A DNA stretch of 13,155 nt, from the NCBI GenBank assembly GCA_038530925.1, contig JBCBCG010000120.1, positions 1-13,155 of the forward strand, written 5' to 3'. The stretch is from JALEGB01 sp038530925 (lineage in GTDB: Bacteria > Pseudomonadota > Alphaproteobacteria > Rhodobacterales > Rhodobacteraceae). The position numbers and the translations under genes were made by a program. Positions within the stretch are counted from its first letter, which is position 1. The number at the start of each line of letters is the position of its first letter. This document shows, piece after piece, positions 7,357-13,155 of this stretch. Under the pieces are notes generated by a model, which did not search any database, was not told where the DNA came from, and saw nothing but the letters and a program-made list of their open reading frames with translations.

Positions 7357-8223
7357 CTATCGCGTCGCTGGCCGGCTAGGATCGCCGCCGCGCTCCGCCG
7401 CGCCGAGAAAGGCGCGGACGATCGGCCGCCGGTCGAGGCTGCGCCACGCGACTCCGGTTTCAAGCGAGACCCCGGTTTCAAGAGACGCGTCAGGTTCAAG
7501 CGCGACGCGATGGGCGCCGGCGGCGTCCGCGCCGACCCCGAAGGCCGCAAACCCGTCGATCGCGAGCGCCGGCCCATAGCCGGCCGCCGAGAGCGCCAAG
7601 GCTCCCAGCATGCTGTCGGCCTCGATCCGCGGCGTCGCCGCGCGCCGCGCGGTCTGCGGGGCCTGCGCCCGCTCGATTTCGCTGACCAAGAACGGCGCCT
7701 CATGGCGCGGCGCTTCGATCGGTCGCCGCGCCGCGCCGTCCGCATGCAGATTGCGATAGCGCAGCGGCGCGCTCAGCAGCGGACGCGCGGAGAGGCCGGC
7801 GCCGTAGAGCGGCGGATGCAACAGCGCGACGTCGATCTCGCTCCGCTCCAAGGCGCGCTCAAGGCCCAATGTCGTCCCTTCGCGAAGAGACAGCCGCGCT
7901 GCGGGATGCGCGCCGCGGAAGCGCTCCAGCATCGCGGCCAGGATCTGATGAGCCGCGATCTGAGTGAAGCCGAGGCGGAGCACGCCGCCGAACCCGTCCG
8001 CCGCCGCGCGCGCCGCCTCGATCGCGCCGGACGCCGCGTCCATCGCTTGGCGCGCGCCTTCGGCGTAAGCGAGCCCCGCCGGCGTCGGCTCGACGCCGCC
8101 GCGGCTGCGCTCGAACAAGCGCACGCCGACCACCTCCTCGATCCGCCTGAGCCGCGCCGTCAGCGCCGGTTGGGATACACCGAGACGCCGCGCGGCGCGG
8201 CCGAAATGCCGCTCCTCCAGCAA
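7357..8223 (-). CDS. LysR-family transcriptional regulator, start codon uncertain
   Basis: The 288-residue frame has the LysR helix-turn-helix (HFGRAARRLGVSQPALTARL, then RIEEVVGVRLFERSRGGVEP) followed by an effector-binding domain starting near GGVLRLGFTQIAAH, so it is a typical LysR-type regulator. The only canonical start available is TTG 8223, which has no ribosome binding site and cuts off most of the first helix. The same frame continues upstream to a TAG at 8275-8277, encoding INISIHPDHAAIIALL just before EERHF, exactly what a LysR N-terminus needs. The likely true start is therefore an ATC at 8259 (AGG nine to eleven bases upstream) or ATT at 8265. It is divergent from the secreted ConA-like gene, its probable target. 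Near the C-terminus there is a short SLETGV duplication. The mechanosensitive-channel gene lies downstream across a 161-bp gap in which I see nothing convincing. Confidence 0.85.
   Translation of the reverse strand: MLEERHFGRAARRLGVSQPALTARLRRIEEVVGVRLFERSRGGVEPTPAGLAYAEGARQAMDAASGAIEAARAAADGFGGVLRLGFTQIAAHQILAAMLERFRGAHPAARLSLREGTTLGLERALERSEIDVALLHPPLYGAGLSARPLLSAPLRYRNLHADGAARRPIEAPRHEAPFLVSEIERAQAPQTARRAATPRIEADSMLGALALSAAGYGPALAIDGFAAFGVGADAAGAHRVALEPDASLETGVSLETGVAWRSLDRRPIVRAFLGAAERGGDPSRPATR
7450..7503. repeat. Tandem 18-bp repeat inside the LysR gene
   Basis: Two 18-bp units (7450-7467 and 7468-7485), sharing the core CCGGTTTCAAG, match at 16 of 18 positions; a third, more diverged unit (7486-7503) keeps GGTTCAAGCG. 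On the coding strand the first two encode a duplicated SLETGV near the C-terminal end of the effector domain. Because the unit is a multiple of three, copy-number change would not shift the frame. Confidence 0.6.
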
Positions 8224-8304
8224 GGCGATGATCGCGGCGTGATCCGGATGGATGCTGATGTTAATAACCTGAAACTATCAAACTTATCATTCCACCTGAT
8301 TGCA

Positions 8305-8323
8305 TGATCGCCGGCGGCGATCA
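8305..8323. promoter_or_regulatory. Perfect palindrome matching the LysR-box pattern
   Basis: TGATCGCCGGCGGCGATCA is an 8-bp perfect inverted repeat around a 3-base centre. It contains ATC-N9-GAT, hence the T-N11-A core (T8308, A8320) typical of LysR operators. It lies 38 bp before the ATG of the secreted ConA-like gene and upstream of the divergent LysR gene, where a regulator-target pair should have its operator. A weaker ATA-N9-TAT (8264-8278) lies nearer the LysR start. Binding is inferred from pattern and position only. Confidence 0.5.
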
Positions 8324-8361
8324 AGGCTGCGCGCGCTCACCCCAACGAATAGGGAGGACCC

Positions 8362-9255
8362 ATGAGACGCTCCGCCGCCGCCATCCTGCTGAGCTGCGCC
8401 CTCGCCGCCGCCAGCGCCCAAGCCCAAGCCCAAGCCGAAGCCGAAGCCCAAGCCCAAGCCGATGATCTGGCCGCCCTCTCAACGACGTTCGATGCGCCGG
8501 ACGAACTGGCGGGGTGGCGCGAGCACGCGCCGGAGGGCTTCGCGGCGCCCTGGCGCGCGCCGCGCCTCGAAGACGGTCGGCTGGTGTTGGAGCCGATGTC
8601 CGGCGGCTGGTTCGAAGATCTCCAAGGCGGACATCTTTACCGACGGATCGAGGGCGATTTCATCGTCACGACCCGGATCCGCGTTGAAGGGACGACCACG
8701 GATTCGCCGCAAACCCTCTTCTCGCTCGCCGGGCTCTTCGTCCGAGCGCCGCGCGCCGTCTCGGCCGCGACATGGGCGCCGGGACGGGAGAACTGGCTCT
8801 TCTTCTCGATCGGAACCTCGGCGCCTGCCGGGACGCCGCAGTTTGAGATCAAGACCACGACCAACTCCCTCTCAACGCTCAAGATCCTGCCGTCGCCGAC
8901 CGGCTGGGTGGACCTGCGGATGGCGCGGCATGGAGAGCTCTTCACCCTGCTCCACCGCGCGGAGGGGAGCTTGGACTGGGTGGTGATCGACCAGATCATC
9001 CGGCCCGACCTGCCGCTGGTCCTGAATGTCGGCCTGACCGCCTATTCCGATTGGGGCGCGGTGGCGCCGATCTATCCGGACATGATGCGCATCAACACCG
9101 AAGGCGCGCCGGAGAACACGGCGGATCTGATCGCGCATGTGGATTGGATCCGCTTCCGCCGGCCGAAGGCGGGACGGATCGCCATCGCGAATATCGATGC
9201 GCCGGCGTTCATCGACGCGATCGAAACGCGTCGCGCGGATCTTCTGTCGGATTGA
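8362..9255 (+). CDS. Secreted protein with concanavalin-A-like (DUF1349-type) beta-sandwich domain
   Basis: The 297-residue product starts with a signal peptide (MRRSAAAILLSCALAAASA), followed by an AQAQAQAEAEAQAQAD linker encoded by a hexanucleotide repeat. Residues ~40-265 look like a jelly-roll domain of the DUF1349/LamG-like type: FDAPDELAGW near the start, FEDLQGGHLYRRIEGDFIVT, then TLFSLAGLFVRAP, ENWLFFSIGT, WVDLRMARHGELFTLLHR and LNVGLTAYSDW, alternating strands with conserved-looking Trp and Gly. Such domains often bind or process carbohydrate, but I see no catalytic residues I could name. ATG 8362 has GGGAGGA just upstream. The gene is divergent from the LysR regulator and convergent with pqqE (13 bp between stops). 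The likely location is periplasmic or extracellular; the function is unknown. Confidence 0.7.
   Translation: MRRSAAAILLSCALAAASAQAQAQAEAEAQAQADDLAALSTTFDAPDELAGWREHAPEGFAAPWRAPRLEDGRLVLEPMSGGWFEDLQGGHLYRRIEGDFIVTTRIRVEGTTTDSPQTLFSLAGLFVRAPRAVSAATWAPGRENWLFFSIGTSAPAGTPQFEIKTTTNSLSTLKILPSPTGWVDLRMARHGELFTLLHRAEGSLDWVVIDQIIRPDLPLVLNVGLTAYSDWGAVAPIYPDMMRINTEGAPENTADLIAHVDWIRFRRPKAGRIAIANIDAPAFIDAIETRRADLLSD
8419..8460 (+). repeat. Seven tandem hexanucleotides (CAAGCC/GAAGCC) at a signal-peptide boundary
   Basis: Seven consecutive six-base units occur: three CAAGCC, two GAAGCC, two CAAGCC. They encode alternating Gln-Ala and Glu-Ala directly after the signal peptide of the secreted ConA-like protein. 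Hexamers preserve frame, so slippage would change linker length, not switch the gene off. Confidence 0.85.
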
Positions 9256-9268
9256 GGCGCAGGCCCGG

Positions 9269-10372
9269 CTATGCGTTAGGGCGCGGCATCCAAGCGCCGG
9301 GCTCTTCTGCGGCGGCCTCTCTTGCGGCGGCGCGCAGGCGGGCGTGATGCGGCGAGAGAGAGCAGCCCGGATCCGCCTCCGCCGCATCGCCGGTCCAAGC
9401 GAGGGCCTGACAGCGGCACCCGCCGAAATCGACGGCGCGGCGCGCGCAGCTGCGGCAAGGCTCCTGCATCCACGCCTCGCCGCGATAGGCGTTGAACGCG
9501 TCGGAGCGCGTCCAGATCTCGGCGAGCGAGGTCTGTCGCACATTCGGAAAGCTGAGCTGCGTCAGCGCCTGCGCGCCGTGGCACGGCAGCGCGTCGCCCG
9601 CCGGCGTCACGACGATCCCGACGCGCCCCCAACCGCCCATGCATGCTTTGGGATAGCGCGCGAATTGGTCGCTCGGCACGTAATCGATCACAAGGGCGCC
9701 GCGCAGACGCTCCTGAGCCGCGGCGACGATCTCGGAGGCGCGCAGCACCTGCGCTTCGGACGGCGTCAGCGCCGCGCGGTTGCGCGCCGCCCAGCCATGG
9801 AGCTGCACCGTCGCCACCTCGAGCCGCCGCGCGCCCCAGGCCTGCGCGAGCGCGATCGTCGCCTCGAGCCCGTCGAAATTGCGCCGGTGCATCACCGCGT
9901 TGAGCGTGAGCGGCAGATCAAGCCGCGCCGCCGCCTCCGCCACGGCCCGCTTCTTGGCGAACGCGCCGGCGTAGCCGCCGATCGCCTCCGAGAGCGCGGC
10001 CTCCGGCGCCTGAACGGAGAGCTGGAGATGATCGAGACCCGCGGCGGCCAGCGCTTCGAGCCGGCCTGCGCCGAGGCCGACGCCGGAGGTGATCAGATTG
10101 GTGTAGAGCCCTGCGCGGGACGCGGCGGCGGCGATCGTCTCGAGATCCGCCCGCGCCGCGGGCTCGCCGCCGGAGAGATGAGCATGGAGCACGCCCAGCG
10201 CGCTCGCCTCCTCGAAAAGCCGCGCCCAAAGCGGCGCGGCCATCTCGTCGGCTTTCTTCGCCAGCGCGACGGGATTGGAGCAATAAGGGCAAGAGAGCGG
10301 GCAGCGATGGGTCAGCTCCGCCAGCAGCGCGGTCGGCGGCGGGATCGTCTTAGAAGCCTGCGCATCGCTCAT
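9269..10372 (-). CDS. pqqE: PQQ biosynthesis radical SAM enzyme PqqE
   Basis: PqqE makes the C-C bond between the Glu and Tyr side chains of PqqA, the first committed step of pyrroloquinoline quinone synthesis, acting on PqqA held by PqqD. The 367-residue product has the radical-SAM cluster motif C24-PLS-C28-PY-C31 after LLAELTHR, the HLSGGEP SAM-binding region (65-71), and a C-terminal SPASM domain with cysteines at about 244, 264, 306, 309, 319, 321 and 337 (CMGGW, LPCHG, CRSC, DFGGCRCQA, DPGCS) for auxiliary iron-sulfur clusters. All expected cysteines are present. ATG 10372 overlaps the pqqD stop in ATGA, indicating translational coupling. It is the last gene of the operon and converges on the secreted ConA-like gene. 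Confidence 0.97.
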   Translation of the reverse strand: MSDAQASKTIPPPTALLAELTHRCPLSCPYCSNPVALAKKADEMAAPLWARLFEEASALGVLHAHLSGGEPAARADLETIAAAASRAGLYTNLITSGVGLGAGRLEALAAAGLDHLQLSVQAPEAALSEAIGGYAGAFAKKRAVAEAAARLDLPLTLNAVMHRRNFDGLEATIALAQAWGARRLEVATVQLHGWAARNRAALTPSEAQVLRASEIVAAAQERLRGALVIDYVPSDQFARYPKACMGGWGRVGIVVTPAGDALPCHGAQALTQLSFPNVRQTSLAEIWTRSDAFNAYRGEAWMQEPCRSCARRAVDFGGCRCQALAWTGDAAEADPGCSLSPHHARLRAAAREAAAEEPGAWMPRPNA

Positions 10373-10644
10373 AGCCGCGCCATCCGCTGATCGGCAAGCG
10401 CGCGCAGGAAGGCGCCGGCGTCGCGGGCGATCTCCTCGCGCGGGGCGGCGAAGCGCGCGGAAAGCCGCTCGACGATGAGGGCGAAGGAGCGCGCGCCGTC
10501 AATCTCGGCCAGCACAGCAGCCGCCGTCTCATCGAGCAGCAGGACGCGTTCCGGCGCAAGCAGCACCCAGCCGCGCCTCGGGTCCTCGCGGAGCCGCACG
10601 CCCGAGAGAAGCGCCGGGCGCGCCTCATCGGGCAGCGCGCTCAT
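10369..10644 (-). CDS. pqqD: PQQ biosynthesis peptide chaperone PqqD
   Basis: PqqD is the RiPP recognition element that binds the PqqA precursor and presents it to PqqE. The 91-residue standalone protein shows the family pattern: LREDPRRGWVLLAPERVLLL (strand pair), DETAAAVLAEIDGARSF, then a helical tail with LSARFAAPREEIARDAGAFL. I chose ATG 10644 because it overlaps the pqqC stop in ATGA, as do the pqqB-pqqC and pqqD-pqqE junctions; the longer TTG start at 10683 lies inside pqqC. It is not fused to PqqC as in some methylobacteria. Confidence 0.95.
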   Translation of the reverse strand: MSALPDEARPALLSGVRLREDPRRGWVLLAPERVLLLDETAAAVLAEIDGARSFALIVERLSARFAAPREEIARDAGAFLRALADQRMARL

Positions 10645-11432
10645 CGCGTCGCCTCGCCAATCAGCCCTTGACCCGGCCTCCAAGCGCCGGGGGGGATCGC
10701 GCCGCCCGGCGCATAGGCGGCCTGGATGGCGTCCAGCTGCGCCCAGAGCACCTCTGTCTTAAAGATCAATGCATTGACCGCCGCCTCTTGCCGCTCGGCC
10801 GTATCAGCGCAGGTCAGCACGTAATCGAGCCCAAAGGCGACGTCGCGCGGCGCCTCGGTCAAGCGATGCGAGAAATAGGCGAGCGTCTCGTCGGTGGCGA
10901 AGGCGTAATGCGCCAGAAGACCGGCGATCCGCTCGCGATGGATTTTCGGCGCGAAGAGCTCAGTGAGCGAGGAGGCCACCGCTTCCAGCAGGCTGCGCTC
11001 GGCGACGAAGCGCACATAAGCCTCGACAGCGAAGCGCACCGCGGGCAGCGCGCCGACTTCCGAGGCGACATAGCGCTGATCGAGCCCCACCGCCTCGGCG
11101 AGGCGCAGCCAGCGCGCCAGCCCGCCCACCGCCGACGCGCCGCCCGTCGCGTCGTTCGTCGACCAACCATCATCGTTTGTCGGACCGTCGTGATCTTCAA
11201 GCCGCCGCCGCCATGCGCGCCGCAACGCGGGATCGGCGCAGCGCGCGATCAAAGCGGCGTCTTTGCGCGGGATCGCCGCCTGATAGCAATAGCGGTTCAG
11301 CACCCACGCGCGCAGCTCATCCTCGCCGCAGCCGCCGCTATGGAGCCGCTGATGAAAGGGATGGCGATCATGATAGCGCTCAGCGCCGATCGCGCGCAGC
11401 CGCGCCTCGAACGCCTCTCGGCTCAGCGTCAT
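10641..11432 (-). CDS. pqqC: Pyrroloquinoline-quinone synthase PqqC
   Basis: PqqC catalyses the last step, the cofactor-free eight-electron oxidation and ring closure giving PQQ. The 263-residue product keeps the residues known from the Klebsiella enzyme by alignment from memory: YHDRHPFH (His24 region), NRYCYQ (Arg47, Tyr50), DHDG (His81), FAPKIH (His165), AYFSHRL (Tyr186, Arg190) and IFKTEVLW (Lys225). Right after DHDG there is a stretch of about 20 residues (TNDDGWSTNDATGGASAV and flanks) where relatives I recall have about 7-9, so roughly 11-13 residues look inserted next to the active site. ATG 11432 overlaps the pqqB stop by four bases. Confidence 0.96.
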   Translation of the reverse strand: MTLSREAFEARLRAIGAERYHDRHPFHQRLHSGGCGEDELRAWVLNRYCYQAAIPRKDAALIARCADPALRRAWRRRLEDHDGPTNDDGWSTNDATGGASAVGGLARWLRLAEAVGLDQRYVASEVGALPAVRFAVEAYVRFVAERSLLEAVASSLTELFAPKIHRERIAGLLAHYAFATDETLAYFSHRLTEAPRDVAFGLDYVLTCADTAERQEAAVNALIFKTEVLWAQLDAIQAAYAPGGAIPPGAWRPGQGLIGEATR

Positions 11433-12412
11433 CGCCCCGTCTCCGCCGGCGCGCGCAGCGGGAGCGTCAGCCCGTCATGCGCGACCTCCCACCCCGCCGC
11501 CGCCACCGCCGCGCGCTCGGGCGCGTCCGGGCGCAGAACCGGGTTGGTGTTGTTGATATGGACATAGATCTTTCGCGCCGCCGCGACATCGCGCAGCGCC
11601 GCGAGCGAGCCCTCGGGACCCGCCATCGGCATATGGCCCATGCGCCGCCCGGTCTTTACGCCCACCCCGGCGCGGATCATCTCATCATCGTGATAGACCG
11701 TGCCGTCGAAGAAAAGCGCCGCCGCGCCGTCGATCCGCGCCGCCAGCGCCGGCGTCATCGCCGCGCAACCCGGAATGTAGAACGCGGCGTCGCGCGCGCC
11801 GGGACGGCGGAGCGAAACGCCCACGGTGAAGTCGCTAAGGGCGGCTTGCGGCGCATCGGGCGCCGCCGGCGCCGCGCCCTCAAGAAAGAGCGGCGCTTTG
11901 CCTGGAACGCGGAAGAGCGTCGCCTCAACCGTCGGCGTCAGCGCGAAGGGCGCGTCCATCGTCGCGGCCTTGAAGTCGACCAGGCTGCGATCGAGCGCGG
12001 CGAAGATCGGATTTGCCTCCAGGATCGCGAGGATCTCGGCGGTCGCCCACAGCGTGAAGGGCTGCTTCTCGCGCAGGGTGACAAGACCGGCGATGTGGTC
12101 AAGATCGCCATTGGTCAGCAGCACGCTGGTGATCGGGCTGTCGCGGCCGGGCCGTCGCGGCTGCAGAGCCTTCGTCGCCAGGATCTGCGAGCGGAGATCA
12201 GGCGACGCGTTGAGGAGCGCCCAATCCGCGCCGTCGCCAGAGACGGCGAGAGAGGATTGGGTTCGCGCCTCCAGCCCCGCCACGCCGGCGAAAGCGTCGC
12301 GGCAATTGGCGCAGCCGCAATTCCATTGCGGAAAGCCGCCGCCGGCGGCGCTGCCGAGCACGATGGCGGTCAGAAAGGCGTCGGCGCCGCGGTTCGCATC
12401 GTCATCGCGCAT
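11429..12412 (-). CDS. pqqB: PQQ biosynthesis protein PqqB
   Basis: PqqB is a metallo-beta-lactamase-fold oxygenase thought to hydroxylate the tyrosine-derived part of the intermediate. The 327-residue product has the hallmark IVLGSAAGGGFPQWNCGCAN segment with its CxCxxC zinc site (Cys32, 34, 37), LLTNGDLDHIAGL (a variant of the MBL metal motif), FFDGTVYHDDEMI, MGHMPMAG and YVHINNTNPVL. ATG 12412 is chosen because GAGG precedes it by about ten bases; the longer TTG at 12433 has no such site. Even so, the N-terminus is some 13 residues longer than usual before AIVLGSAAGGG. Its ribosome binding site lies in a hairpin arm (12423-12449). Confidence 0.95.
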   Translation of the reverse strand: MRDDDANRGADAFLTAIVLGSAAGGGFPQWNCGCANCRDAFAGVAGLEARTQSSLAVSGDGADWALLNASPDLRSQILATKALQPRRPGRDSPITSVLLTNGDLDHIAGLVTLREKQPFTLWATAEILAILEANPIFAALDRSLVDFKAATMDAPFALTPTVEATLFRVPGKAPLFLEGAAPAAPDAPQAALSDFTVGVSLRRPGARDAAFYIPGCAAMTPALAARIDGAAALFFDGTVYHDDEMIRAGVGVKTGRRMGHMPMAGPEGSLAALRDVAAARKIYVHINNTNPVLRPDAPERAAVAAAGWEVAHDGLTLPLRAPAETGR

Positions 12413-12422
12413 GAACTCGGCC

Positions 12423-12449
12423 CTCGCCCACAAGCGCGCCGCTTGCGAG
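12423..12449 (-). promoter_or_regulatory. Candidate hairpin between pqqA and pqqB overlapping the pqqB ribosome binding site
   Basis: On the transcript, CTCG-CAAGC can pair with GCTTG and CGAG around a GGCGC loop, giving nine base pairs with a four-base bulge. The 3' arm includes the GAG of the likely pqqB Shine-Dalgarno sequence. pqq operons commonly need far more PqqA than PqqB-E, so a structure lowering pqqB initiation would fit. There is no U-tract, so it is not a standard terminator. It is seen as an inverted repeat; regulation is inference. Confidence 0.35.
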
Positions 12450-12475
12450 CCCCGCCGGCAAAGGAGCGCGGCGCG

Positions 12476-12664
12476 CTACTCCGCGGGAAAATACATATTG
12501 ATTTCCATGCCCGCCCGAAGCTCCGCGGCGCGCGGCGGCGACCAAGGCCGCTTGGCCGCGTCCGCGCCCGCATCGCGCGCCCCTTCACGCTGCGGACGCA
12601 GCGGACCCGCCGCGTCTTGATCGGCGCGCTTCGGCTTGGCGTTCTCCGGCGAGAGCATCCGCAT
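12476..12664 (-). CDS. pqqA: PQQ precursor peptide PqqA with N-terminal extension
   Basis: PqqA is the ribosomal peptide whose Glu and Tyr become PQQ. The last 25 residues match the family: KRPWSPPRAAELRAGMEINM, then YFPAE, with the required E-x3-Y (Glu54, Tyr58) in GMEINMY. Ordinary PqqA is about 22-40 residues; this frame gives 62, adding about 37 charged, proline- and alanine-rich residues before the core. No ATG, GTG or TTG lies in frame between the N-terminal ATGs and the core, so the extension seems obligatory unless a CTG is used. Candidate starts are ATG 12664 (GAAGGG five bases upstream), ATG 12658 (AAGGA six bases upstream) and GTG 12712, which overlaps the upstream kinase stop as GTGA. 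I prefer 12664. It heads the pqqABCDE operon. Confidence 0.88.
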   Translation of the reverse strand: MRMLSPENAKPKRADQDAAGPLRPQREGARDAGADAAKRPWSPPRAAELRAGMEINMYFPAE

Positions 12665-12708
12665 TCCTTCCCTTCGATCTGGCCGCGACCACGCATCGGC
12701 GCGCCCGC

Positions 12709-13155
12709 TCACTCGGCGTAATAGCTTCCATATTTAGAGCCGTAATAGCCGTAAGTGTATTCGCCGTAGAGCGCTTTTTTGCGCAGATTGACCATCGACA
12801 TCACCAACCCGGTGATGCGCGTGCCGGTCGAGGCGAATTGGCGGAGCGATTGCTGCACCGCGTCGCGCGCCGTGTCGTCCCAGCGGACGACGAAGATGGT
12901 CGCGTCGGCCGATCCGGCGAGGATCCGCGAATCGGTGACCGCCAAGGTCGGCGGCGCGTCGAGCACGACGAAATCATACTCCTCGCGCACCTCCTCGATC
13001 AGCGCCTTAAACCGCTGCGAGGAGAAAATGTCGGCCGCGTTCACAACCGCCTCGGTCGTCGGCAGCACCGAAAGGCCTTCGATCGCCTTGATGCTGGCCG
13101 CGATCACCGCGCGGATGGGGAAAAAGGCGCTGCTGATCGATTGCGACATGCGTCG
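12709..13155 (-). CDS. Bacterial tyrosine kinase (ExoP/Wzc-type), C-terminal part, running off the right edge
   Basis: The visible 148 residues begin RRMSQSIS, so the frame continues beyond the window; RR fits the end of the Walker A' DxDLRR motif of BY-kinases. They continue with AIEGLSVLPTTEAVVNAADI, FSSQRFKALIEEV, the Walker B-like YDFVVLDAPPTLAVTDS and SADATIFVVRWDDTARDAV, ending with eight tyrosines in the last 19 residues (YGEYTYGYYGSKYGSYY). A C-terminal tyrosine cluster is the autophosphorylation site of these kinases, which control polymer length and export of exo- or capsular polysaccharides at the inner membrane. The ATG at 13149 is internal, not the start. Only 44 bp separate the stop from the pqqA ATG, so transcription from an exopolysaccharide operon may run into pqq. 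Confidence 0.87.
   Translation of the reverse strand, partial: RRMSQSISSAFFPIRAVIAASIKAIEGLSVLPTTEAVVNAADIFSSQRFKALIEEVREEYDFVVLDAPPTLAVTDSRILAGSADATIFVVRWDDTARDAVQQSLRQFASTGTRITGLVMSMVNLRKKALYGEYTYGYYGSKYGSYYAE

Noticed and set aside
8462..8986. 174-residue plus-strand frame inside the ConA-like gene
   Set aside because: Arg/Ser-rich shadow of the real gene, which has a signal peptide and domain pattern.
12370..12696. Alternative minus-strand frame overlapping pqqA and the start of pqqB, with a GAAGG before an internal ATG
   Set aside because: The translation is Arg/Ser-rich and featureless, while the overlapping frame carries the PqqA E-x3-Y core.
1..13155. CRISPR arrays, tRNA or rRNA genes, insertion sequences, phage genes, toxin-antitoxin pairs
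   Set aside because: No regularly spaced repeats, tRNA-like folds, transposase or integrase motifs, or paired small toxin/antitoxin ORFs were seen on either strand.

Overview
The window is GC-rich (roughly two-thirds G+C by eye) and densely coding. Family composition (arginase plus ornithine cyclodeaminase under a divergent Lrp regulator, a canonical pqqABCDE operon, a GDSL-type autotransporter, an ExoP/Wzc-like tyrosine kinase) and codon use suggest an alphaproteobacterium. That placement is inference; no rRNA or tRNA is present to fix it.

Layout. The left edge (1-1586) looks like a junction. The minus strand of about the first 122 bases encodes the N-terminus of the AAA+ ATPase RarA without a start codon. 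It abuts head-to-head the 3' part of a GDSL esterase/autotransporter gene on the plus strand that has lost its catalytic-serine region. Bases 1587-2220 hold no intact gene, only what looks like a decayed membrane-protein remnant (about 1712-2059).

Bases 2221-4920 form an arginine/ornithine catabolic module: an Lrp/AsnC regulator on the minus strand, divergent from arginase and ornithine cyclodeaminase on the plus strand. Together the enzymes would convert arginine to ornithine plus urea, then ornithine to proline plus ammonia. A small secreted protein (5016-5468), whose predicted mature N-terminus is histidine (HPGH), follows on the same strand after a stem-loop. It converges on a MscS-family channel-like protein (5492-7195, minus).

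Bases 7357-9255 hold a divergent pair: a LysR-type regulator (minus) and a secreted protein with a concanavalin-A-like domain (plus). A perfect palindrome with the LysR-box pattern lies between them. The regulator's reading frame extends upstream of any ATG/GTG/TTG, so its start codon is uncertain.

Bases 9269-12664 are a pqqABCDE operon on the minus strand, with 4-bp ATGA overlaps from pqqB through pqqE. The operon makes the cofactor pyrroloquinoline quinone from the PqqA peptide. Two features stand out: PqqA appears to carry an N-terminal extension of about 37 residues before the usual core, and PqqC has a short insertion just after its DHDG motif. A hairpin between pqqA and pqqB overlaps the likely pqqB ribosome binding site. 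No PQQ-dependent dehydrogenase and no pqqF/G peptidase lie in the window. The right edge (12709-13155, minus) is the C-terminal part of a bacterial tyrosine kinase with a tyrosine-rich tail, immediately upstream of pqqA.

I found no wholly new system. The best leads are the extended PqqA with its intergenic hairpin, the left-edge junction, the LysR start anomaly with its operator-like palindrome, and the His1 secreted protein.
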